The notes under the pieces are model-generated. The model saw only the letters and a program-made list of their open reading frames with translations. It had not been told where the DNA came from and did no database searches. Shown here one piece after another: positions 8,375-15,212 of a stretch of 42,332 bases of DNA (position 1 is the first letter of the stretch; every line of letters starts with the position of its first letter). The position numbers were made by a program, and so were the translations under genes. This stretch comes from Chersky-822 sp035553055 (GTDB taxonomy: Bacteria > Actinomycetota > Actinomycetes > Streptosporangiales > Streptosporangiaceae): NCBI GenBank assembly GCA_035553055.1, contig DATNEK010000320.1, positions 1 through 42,332 on the forward strand. The letters run 5' to 3'.

Positions 8375-8404
8375 TTGAACGAGCGGTTCAGGTTTCGTTA
8401 ATGT
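8375..8404 (+). promoter_or_regulatory. Candidate sigma-A promoter of the ABC importer
   Basis: TTGAAC (8375-8380), 18 bases, TAATGT (8399-8404) lies upstream of the binding-protein gene in the divergent gap with the MFS gene. About 30 bases further down, 8433-8442 reads GTACCAGACC, which shares the AGACC half with the two candidate GntR sites near 14.2 kb. Confidence 0.55.
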
Positions 8405-8490
8405 TGCGCGCGGTAGCACATGTATGCGAGTCGTACCAGACCGCGGACGGGTGGCGTCAGCCATCCGCTGAATGCTGGGAGGTGACCGCT

Positions 8491-9768
8491 GTGCGGCTAG
8501 CAGCGAGCAACCAACGCCACAGGGTCTTAGTCGCAGTAGTGCCGGTCGCCGGGCTGGCGCTCGGGCTTGCGGCTTGTTCAAGCTCGAGTTCGGTCAAGCC
8601 GGTCTCGGCGAAGGCCAAGCAGACCATCGTGTTCGCCGAGTCTGGGCTGGGGACTGAGGGCCAGCAAACCCAGACGGCGATCAACGGCTTCGAGAAGGCC
8701 AATCCAAATATCACCGTCAAGGTTGACGTGCTGTCGCCAGATTCCACCACTTACCTATCGCAGCTTGAGCACTCCTTCATCGCCGGAGCGACGACCCCGG
8801 ATGTTTTCGAAACCGACGTCACTTACCCCGCGAAGTTCGCGCAGGCCGGCTGGGTGCTCAAACTCACGCAGTTCAACCCGAACATGAGCCAGTTCTTCCC
8901 GCACGAGGTGGCAGCGGGTACTTATCTCGGCGCACCTTACGCCGTGCCGTGGTTCGACAACCCGGAAGGCCTTTACTACCGGACCGACCTGATCAAGACG
9001 GCTCCGTCGAGCCCGGCTCAGGTAGTCGCCGACGCGCAGGCAGCGCTGAAGAAGGATCACTCGCTCAAAGAGGGGCTCGCGTTCGAAGGAATGAAGTATG
9101 AGGGTGCGATCACCGCGTTCCTCACTGTCGACTCGGCCTTCGGCGGCAAGCTCGACCCTTCCAACGTCAACACCTCGGGTAATAAGGCGGCGCTGGCCTG
9201 GCTTCACGACACGATTTACAAGTACCACATCGCGCCAACGGCGGTGACCGGCTGGTCCGAGGGCAACGTCGAATCCGAGTTCGTCTCCGGCCACGCCGCG
9301 TTCTCGATCAACTATCCGTTTGTCGAGTCGCTTGCGACATCGCCGCCGGTGAAGGGGCATGTGGGGTACATACCGTTCCCCGCCGGGCCTGGAGGAACGC
9401 CAGGGTCCGCGCTCGGCGGCGAGATGCTGGCGATTAACTCGAAGACCGCGCACGCGGCGGCGGCGTGGAAGCTCATCGAATACCTGACCAGCCCGGCCGT
9501 CGAGACAGCCAGGGCCGAGGTGACCGGTGACCCGCCCTCGCTGCCGTCGGCTTATACGCCCGCGCTGCAGGCGAAGGCGCCGTATTTCCAGAACGTGAAG
9601 ACGCTCAACAACTTCTCGGCACCGCGCCCGGTGAGCCCGAACTACCTGCAGGTCTCCAACGATCTTCAGGTGATGCTGTCCGAGATCTTCGCGAACACGA
9701 AGTCGCCAGCCGCCGCGCTGGCCGCGGCGGCTCCGACGATCAAGAACGATGCCAGTGCGACGCCTTGA
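8491..9768 (+). CDS. ABC transporter solute-binding lipoprotein, sugar type (family 1)
   Basis: A 425-residue extracellular solute-binding protein. With the GTG at 8491 as start the N-terminus is a classical lipoprotein signal: basic RLAASNQRHR, a hydrophobic core, then lipobox LAAC with Cys29 as the lipidated residue, followed by a Ser-rich linker. GGGAGGTGA at 8477-8485 sits six bases before this GTG, which decides the start over the ATG at 8401. The body matches the MalE/UgpB-type cluster B fold (TIVFAESG, then NPNITVKVDVLSPDSTTYLSQL). It delivers its ligand to the two permeases encoded next. The ligand is unknown; an oligosaccharide or polyol is typical. Confidence 0.92.
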   Translation: MRLAASNQRHRVLVAVVPVAGLALGLAACSSSSSVKPVSAKAKQTIVFAESGLGTEGQQTQTAINGFEKANPNITVKVDVLSPDSTTYLSQLEHSFIAGATTPDVFETDVTYPAKFAQAGWVLKLTQFNPNMSQFFPHEVAAGTYLGAPYAVPWFDNPEGLYYRTDLIKTAPSSPAQVVADAQAALKKDHSLKEGLAFEGMKYEGAITAFLTVDSAFGGKLDPSNVNTSGNKAALAWLHDTIYKYHIAPTAVTGWSEGNVESEFVSGHAAFSINYPFVESLATSPPVKGHVGYIPFPAGPGGTPGSALGGEMLAINSKTAHAAAAWKLIEYLTSPAVETARAEVTGDPPSLPSAYTPALQAKAPYFQNVKTLNNFSAPRPVSPNYLQVSNDLQVMLSEIFANTKSPAAALAAAAPTIKNDASATP

Positions 9769-9788
9769 GATAGGGCGGTGACGGGCTA

Positions 9789-10733
9789 GTGGCCGCGCAA
9801 GCCGCTGACCGTTACGTCGGCCGGCCGCGGGACGGGCGTCCCGCGGCCGACCGCGCCGCCGCCGACCGTCGCCTCGGCTACGCGCTCGTCGCTCCGGTGA
9901 TCATCTTGCTGCTGGCGGTGACCGCGCTGCCGCTGATCTCGAACGTGTGGAACTCGCTGCACTTCGACGATCTCAGCTTGGCCGGGCTGCCGCACAAGTT
10001 CGTCGGCGCGTCGAATTACAGCACCATGTTCACGTCTCCGCTCTGGATCGCGGCACTTGAGCGGACACTTGCTTTCACCGTAATTACCGTGATTTTCGAC
10101 ATGGTGGTCGCGCTGGCCCTGGCATTGATGTTGAACAGGAAATTCCGCGGCCGTGGTGTCCTGCGCGCGGCGATCTTGGTGCCCTGGGCGGTGCCGACGG
10201 TGGTGTCGGCCACGCTATGGAAGACCATGTTCGACCCGAGAGCAGGCTTCGTCGACTACTTCCTTGGCGCGGTCCACCCAGCCTGGTCGAGCCTGACCTG
10301 GCTGAATGCCAGCGTCTGGCGATCTTGGGTGGTCATCTTCACCGCCGACTCATGGAAGAACATTCCGTTCGTCGCGATCATCTTGCTGGCTGGGCTCCAG
10401 GTCATACCCAACGAGATTTACGAGGCCGCGCGGGTCGACGGGGCGACCGCCTGGCAGATGTTCAGGCGGCTGACCTTGCCCATGCTCAAGCCCGCGCTGA
10501 TGGTCGCGCTGATCTTCCGAACGCTACAGGCCCTGCTGGTGTTCGACGTCATCTACATCATGACCGGCGGCGGCCCTGGTAACTCCACAGAGACGCTGTC
10601 GTTCCTTAACTTCTACACCTTCATCAACAACACGAACTTCGGACTCGGCGGGGCGATCTCGGTAATGCTCGTCGTCCTGGCGCTGATTGTGTCCTGGGGG
10701 TACGTACGCGTGTTTAGGCCATCATCAACATGA
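9789..10733 (+). CDS. ABC sugar transporter permease, MalF/UgpA type
   Basis: A 314-residue inner-membrane permease with about six transmembrane segments, the first near residues 30-55 (YALVAPVIILLLAVTALPLI). The cytoplasmic EAA loop that docks on the ATPase reads EIYEAARVDGATAWQMFRRL. A charged N-terminal stretch of about 30 residues precedes the membrane part. The GTG start follows the binding-protein stop by 20 bases, and the end overlaps the next permease by four bases (ATGA), so the three genes form one operon. Confidence 0.92.
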   Translation: MAAQAADRYVGRPRDGRPAADRAAADRRLGYALVAPVIILLLAVTALPLISNVWNSLHFDDLSLAGLPHKFVGASNYSTMFTSPLWIAALERTLAFTVITVIFDMVVALALALMLNRKFRGRGVLRAAILVPWAVPTVVSATLWKTMFDPRAGFVDYFLGAVHPAWSSLTWLNASVWRSWVVIFTADSWKNIPFVAIILLAGLQVIPNEIYEAARVDGATAWQMFRRLTLPMLKPALMVALIFRTLQALLVFDVIYIMTGGGPGNSTETLSFLNFYTFINNTNFGLGGAISVMLVVLALIVSWGYVRVFRPSST

Positions 10734-11602
10734 CGGCGGGGAACCAGGCGATCGGTCGGGCCAGCGGGCGCAGGCTCGCCAGCCAGACCCTGTTCTACCT
10801 CGGCGTGGCCGTCGTCATCGTCGTCGCGCTTTTCCCGTTCTACTGGGTGCTGCGGACCTCGCTCGAGTCCAACGCCCAGGTGGCCGCGGGCGTCGGCGGT
10901 TCCAACGGCGTCCTGCCTTCGCACCTGTCAGGCAGCGCGTTCGTGAACGTCTTTACCCAGCAGAACTTCCTGCACCCGTTGATCAACAGCGTGATAGTCG
11001 CGCTCGGGGCGACGCTGGTGACGATCGTCGTCGCGACGTTCGCCGGCTACGCGCTCGCCAGGCTGCGGCTTCGGGGGGCAGGGGCGATACTCGGGTTCAT
11101 CCTGCTGGCCGGGTTCTTCCCCGTGCTCGCGATGATCGGGCCGCTGTTCCTGCTGTTCAAGAACCTCGGCATCCTCGACAACGTCTACCCGCTGATCATC
11201 GTGTACCTGGTCTACACGCTGCCGATCGCGACGTGGCTGCTGAGGAACTTCTTCCAGCAGGTGCCTATCGAGCTTGAGGAGGCCGCGCAGGTCGACGGCG
11301 CGACCAGGCTGACGGCGCTGCGCCGGGTCGTAGTGCCGGTCGCGATCCCGGCCGTGTTCACCGCGGGGATCTTGTGCTTCATCCTGGCCTGGAACGACTT
11401 CGCCTTCGCCGTGTCATTCCTGTACACGTTCCCGCATTTCACCGCGCCGCTGGCGATTGTCACGTTCGGCCAGAGTCAGTTCCAGGTGTTTTACAACCTG
11501 ATCGATGCCGCCGTGGTGATCGTTTCGATCCCGATCGCCGCGCTCGTGCTGTTCGCCCAGCGCCGCATCGTGACCGGCCTCACCGCCGGCTCGTTCCGCT
11601 GA
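10730..11602 (+). CDS. ABC sugar transporter permease, MalG/UgpE type
   Basis: A 290-residue partner permease with six predicted membrane segments, a large periplasmic stretch after the first helix (LESNAQVAAGVGG), and the EAA loop ELEEAAQVDGATRLTALRRV. The ATG overlaps the stop of the upstream permease. No ATP-binding subunit follows; a convergent GntR gene ends 22 bases later. In many actinomycetes such importers share one genomic MsiK-type ATPase, which I infer here. Confidence 0.92.
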   Translation: MTAGNQAIGRASGRRLASQTLFYLGVAVVIVVALFPFYWVLRTSLESNAQVAAGVGGSNGVLPSHLSGSAFVNVFTQQNFLHPLINSVIVALGATLVTIVVATFAGYALARLRLRGAGAILGFILLAGFFPVLAMIGPLFLLFKNLGILDNVYPLIIVYLVYTLPIATWLLRNFFQQVPIELEEAAQVDGATRLTALRRVVVPVAIPAVFTAGILCFILAWNDFAFAVSFLYTFPHFTAPLAIVTFGQSQFQVFYNLIDAAVVIVSIPIAALVLFAQRRIVTGLTAGSFR

Positions 11603-11624
11603 GCTGGCCTTAGGGATTGGATTC

Positions 11625-12443
11625 TTATAGCTCACCGGCCAATTCAGATGCCCAGACGACGACCCTTGTTCGGTCGCCGCGGAATAGGTCGTGGGCGAAC
11701 TCGAGCGGCGTGCCCGACCGTGCGTACGCGGTGCGCTCGACCAGCATCAGCGGCGCGCCCTCGGCGACGCCGAGTGCCTCAGCCTCGCGAACCCCGGCCG
11801 TGACGGGCTCCAGGCTTTCCCTGGCCCGGTGCGGTCGCTGCCCGTATTTCTCGTCGAGCAGTTCGTACAACGAGCCGTCGAGGCGGGAAGCGAGCAGGCC
11901 AGGGCAATGCCGCGCCGGGAACAACGAGTGCTCGATAAGGATCGGCTCGCCGTCGGCCAGCCGGAGCCGCCGCACCTCGTAGACAGCCTCGCCGACCGCG
12001 ATCTCCAGCGCGGCTGACGCCGCCGGACTGGCCGGGATCTCGCTGGCGGCCAGAACGCGAGCCCCCGCCACCAGCCCGTGCCTGCGCAGCTGCTCAGAAA
12101 AGCCGGCCAGCACGGTGAAGTCCTGCTCCAGCTTCGGTTCGGCGACGAACGTGCCGCCGCTGCGGCCGACGGTCCGCTTGACCAGGCCACGCTTGGCCAG
12201 TTCGGCGAGCGCGTGCCGCAGCGTCATCCGGCTGACTCCGAGCCACGCCGCCAGTTCCTGCTCGGTGGGCAGCCGGTCGCCCGGCCTGAGCTGCCCGGAG
12301 GCTATGGCGTCGGCCAGCCAGTCCTCGATCTGGCCATGCACGGTGACGCCGGGCCCCCGCACGATCTTGGGAGGCCTGCGCCCGGGCAGCCTAGGATGCC
12401 AGACCGACCCGGGCCTGACGGCGGGCATGACCTCTGACGTCAC
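11625..12443 (-). CDS. GntR-family regulator with UTRA domain (HutC/FarR-like)
   Basis: A 272-residue regulator with an N-terminal winged helix (DRLPTEQELAAWLGVSRMTLRHALAELAKRG in two adjoining motifs) and a C-terminal UTRA ligand-binding domain whose pattern includes YEVRRLRLADGEP and IEHSLFPARHCPGL. HutC-subfamily members usually repress catabolic or transport genes until an effector binds. I chose GTG 12443 because GGAGGG lies seven bases upstream; the frame is open to 12497 with weaker starts. It lies 90 bases downstream of the APC permease on the same strand, so the two may be co-transcribed. Likely targets are the adjacent importer and the permease/kinase divergent promoter, where near-palindromic AGATCTAGACCT occurs. 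Confidence 0.9.
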   Translation of the reverse strand: MTSEVMPAVRPGSVWHPRLPGRRPPKIVRGPGVTVHGQIEDWLADAIASGQLRPGDRLPTEQELAAWLGVSRMTLRHALAELAKRGLVKRTVGRSGGTFVAEPKLEQDFTVLAGFSEQLRRHGLVAGARVLAASEIPASPAASAALEIAVGEAVYEVRRLRLADGEPILIEHSLFPARHCPGLLASRLDGSLYELLDEKYGQRPHRARESLEPVTAGVREAEALGVAEGAPLMLVERTAYARSGTPLEFAHDLFRGDRTRVVVWASELAGEL

Positions 12444-12533
12444 CGGCTGTCCCTCCGCTACACCCTCTAACCCTGCCATCCCGATCACCCCCGTCAACTC
12501 AGCCCCGCGGCGTGGACCTAGGCCGCTCGCCGC

Positions 12534-14084
12534 TCAGACCTGCAGTGGCGCGTCGTCGCCGGCCGGAGCCTGCACCGGCGCGAACTGCTTGCGGTGTCCG
12601 GCCGCGGTGTAGTAGATGATTCCGATCACGGCGATCACGACGAACACGGTCCACAGGATCGGCACGCCGTTAAGGAAGCCCAGGTGCAGCACCCCGCTTT
12701 GCTTAGGCGTCGGATTGCTCTGCGGCCTTGGCCAGGCAAAGTTGATCAGCATCGCGCCCCCGTAGAGCAAGCCGACGATGTTCACAACCAGGCCCCACCG
12801 GCCAAGCTTGAACGGGGCATCGGTCTTCGGCCAGCCCTTGAGCCTGGCCCGCAGGATCGCGACGTTGCCGAGGAAGTAGCTGAGATAGATCATCGCGGTG
12901 GCCGCGATCGCGATGATGCCAGCGCCGGAGTACTGGCCGTCGACGAGCGGGATCGCGGCGATCACCGCGACGGCGACACAAGCCCAGATGGGCGTGTGCA
13001 GCTTCGCCGAGACCTTCGAGAGCACGTTAGAAAGCGGCAGCTGGTTGTCGCGCGACATGCCGAACGCCAGTCTGATCGTTGCTGCCATGATCGACAGGCA
13101 GCAGACGAAGATAGCGGCAGAGACGACTAGCAGGTAGATCGTGGCGAACGGCGCCGAGAAATTCGCCTCGATGATCTGCGCCGGGCCGAATCCCAGCCCA
13201 CCGTTCCCGGTGATCGCCGCGTGCAGGTTCGGTATCGCCATCAAGGTTCCGAGCAAGAAGATGCCGCCGATGATGAACGCGCCGATGATCGAGTAGAGCA
13301 CAGCCTTGGGAGCGTTCCTGCGCGGATCCCTGGTCTCCTCGGCCAGCGTAGATGCGGTGTCGAAGCCGTAGATCACGAACAGCGACATGAACATAGCGAT
13401 CAGGAACGTGTTCGGGCCGACGTGCAGGCCGTCGCTCTTGGTGATCACGCTGAAGCCCTGGTGGTTGTGGAATGCCATCATGACCAGCGCGAACACGACC
13501 ATGCCGAGGATCTCGAACAGCACGCCGGTGTTGTTGATGATCGAGACAAGCCGCACGCCGTAGATGTTCAGCACCGTGATCACCACGAGCGTGATCAGCG
13601 CGATGATCATCTGTGCCTGCAGCGCGTTCGCCGTGGTGCCGGTGCCCAGGCTCTTCCAGCCGAGGCCGTTGAGCGCGGGGATCAGCGCCAGCGGGATCGT
13701 CGCGACCACAGCGGTGACTGTCAGGATGCCGGCGAAGAGGTAGATCCACCCGGAGAACCAGGCATAGCGCCGGCCTGCCAGGTACTTGGTCCACTGGAAG
13801 ACCGACCCGGCGATCGGGTAATGGCTGGAAACCTCGGCGAAGTTCATCGCGATGATGAACTGACCTAGCGCCACGATCGGCCAAGTCCAGATGAAGACCC
13901 CGCCGATGGTCACGAGGCCAAGAGCGAAGAGGGTGAAGATGCCGGTGGACGGCGAGATGTAGCTGAAAGCGACGGCGAACGAGCTGAAGATGCCGAGCGA
14001 GCGCTTGAGTTCTTGCCGGTATCCGAATTGAGCCAGGTCGGCGCTGTCGCGCTCCCCGCCGGACTGATCTGTGGTTGCGGTCAT
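12534..14084 (-). CDS. APC-superfamily amino acid/amine permease
   Basis: A 516-residue membrane permease of the amino acid-polyamine-organocation superfamily with about twelve helices. It shows the family start (GYRQELKRSLGIFSSFAVAFSYISP split over helix 1) and the conserved cytoplasmic GFDTASTLAEETRDPRRNAP segment. ATG 14084 is preferred over 14129 because GGAGGAT precedes it by about ten bases. It would import an amino acid or amine by cation symport or antiport. Its divergent neighbour encodes a choline-kinase-like protein followed by dimethylglycine dehydrogenase-like and serine-lyase genes, so a methylated amine, amino alcohol, glycine or serine are candidate substrates; this is inference. 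Confidence 0.9.
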   Translation of the reverse strand: MTATTDQSGGERDSADLAQFGYRQELKRSLGIFSSFAVAFSYISPSTGIFTLFALGLVTIGGVFIWTWPIVALGQFIIAMNFAEVSSHYPIAGSVFQWTKYLAGRRYAWFSGWIYLFAGILTVTAVVATIPLALIPALNGLGWKSLGTGTTANALQAQMIIALITLVVITVLNIYGVRLVSIINNTGVLFEILGMVVFALVMMAFHNHQGFSVITKSDGLHVGPNTFLIAMFMSLFVIYGFDTASTLAEETRDPRRNAPKAVLYSIIGAFIIGGIFLLGTLMAIPNLHAAITGNGGLGFGPAQIIEANFSAPFATIYLLVVSAAIFVCCLSIMAATIRLAFGMSRDNQLPLSNVLSKVSAKLHTPIWACVAVAVIAAIPLVDGQYSGAGIIAIAATAMIYLSYFLGNVAILRARLKGWPKTDAPFKLGRWGLVVNIVGLLYGGAMLINFAWPRPQSNPTPKQSGVLHLGFLNGVPILWTVFVVIAVIGIIYYTAAGHRKQFAPVQAPAGDDAPLQV

Positions 14085-14151
14085 CGGAGGATCCTCCACA
14101 CAAGGACGGGGCCGCAGGTTGAGGCGCAAGCGTAGGGGCGCGACGGCTAAC

Positions 14152-14215
14152 TGTCCAGACCCAATGTGTAGCTGCTCTGGATCTGCCGGGAAAGTTATCT
14201 CATAGATCTAGACCT
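14152..14215. promoter_or_regulatory. Two candidate GntR/HutC operators in a divergent promoter region
   Basis: In the gap between the permease and kinase genes, TGTCCAGACC (14152-14161) and AGATCTAGACCT (14204-14215) both resemble the GGTCTAGACC-type palindrome bound by many HutC-subfamily GntR regulators. The second departs from a perfect 12-base palindrome by one base. Their centres are about 53 bases apart. The GntR gene lies in the same neighbourhood. Confidence 0.45.
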
Positions 14216-14291
14216 TTTGCCGGTGTCTGCCTACGCTTTCACAGAACAGCAGTCTCATATCGCGAATCGCATCTGGACCTGGAGGGGCGGC

Positions 14292-15212
14292 TTGAACACC
14301 GTCACCGGCGCTGATCTCGACGAGATCTTCGACCAGGTGCCGAGCATCGCGGTCGGCCGGCGCGGCGTTGCCGAACTGCCAGGGGGGCTGACCAACAGGA
14401 ACTTCAAGATCACCATGGCGAACGCGATCCTCGTGGCCAGGGTCGCATCCGGAGGCAGTGAACTGCTCGCGATCGACAGGGAGCACGAGTACCGCAACTC
14501 GATGCGCGCGGCCGCGGCCGGAGTCGGTGCCCCGGTCATCGAGTACGCCCCGGCTGTCGGCGTGCTGGTGATCGGCTACATCGAGGGCAGAACGCTGGCC
14601 AACGCCGACGTGGCCGATCCGGCCAACATCGCGAGGATCGCGCGGGCATGCCGCGCGCTGCACGGCGCCGAGCGGTTCGTCGGTGACTTCGACATGTTCG
14701 CGATCCAGCGCAAGTACCGCGGCGTCGCGGCCGATCGCGGCATCAAGATCCCAGACGGATACGACGAACTCGGCGACGCCTGCTATGCCGCCGAGCAGGC
14801 GCTGGCCAGCCGGGCGGACGGCACCGTGCCGTGCAACAACGACTTGCTCGCCGCGAACTTCATTGATGACGGTCTGGCGATCTGGCTGATCGATTACGAG
14901 TATTCGGGCAACAACGACCCTTGCTTCGAGCTAGGCAATATCTGGGCCGAATGCCGCCTGCCCGACAAGGCGCTCGAAGCCATGGTCGCCGAGTACTATG
15001 GTCGCCCGCTGCGCAACAAGGCCGCCAGAGCCATGCTCTTTGGCCTGGTAGGCAAGTACGGCTGGACGCTGTGGGGGGCCATCCAGGCAGCGGTCAGTCC
15101 GATCGACTTCGACTTCTGGTCCTGGGGGATGGAACGCTTCGACGGGGCGGTGGCCGGCTTCCGAGCGCCAGGATTCGACCGGCTGCTCGACGAGGCACAA
15201 CGGGATGACTGA
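14292..15212 (+). CDS. Choline/ethanolamine kinase-like phosphotransferase
   Basis: A 306-residue protein of the choline kinase/aminoglycoside phosphotransferase fold. An N-lobe ELPGGLTNRNFKI loop is followed by the catalytic-loop motif CNNDLLAANF (Asp184 as probable base) and the metal-binding LIDYEYSGNNDP (Asp201). The usual HND of the catalytic loop is NND here. I chose TTG 14292 because GGAGGGG lies six bases upstream; the frame runs open from 14217. It would phosphorylate choline, ethanolamine or a related amino alcohol, though position in an operon with a dimethylglycine/sarcosine dehydrogenase suggests another small methylated amine. The 3' end overlaps the next gene by eight bases. 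Confidence 0.82.
   Translation: MNTVTGADLDEIFDQVPSIAVGRRGVAELPGGLTNRNFKITMANAILVARVASGGSELLAIDREHEYRNSMRAAAAGVGAPVIEYAPAVGVLVIGYIEGRTLANADVADPANIARIARACRALHGAERFVGDFDMFAIQRKYRGVAADRGIKIPDGYDELGDACYAAEQALASRADGTVPCNNDLLAANFIDDGLAIWLIDYEYSGNNDPCFELGNIWAECRLPDKALEAMVAEYYGRPLRNKAARAMLFGLVGKYGWTLWGAIQAAVSPIDFDFWSWGMERFDGAVAGFRAPGFDRLLDEAQRDD

Noticed and set aside
8401..8490. Longer N-terminus for the solute-binding protein from ATG 8401
   Set aside because: It would place about 30 residues before the lipoprotein signal; GGGAGGTGA just before GTG 8491 fixes the start, and 8399-8404 looks like the promoter -10.
13027..14103. A 358-codon frame overlapping the APC permease
   Set aside because: Arg/His-rich, out of frame with a clear twelve-helix permease; no start signal of its own.
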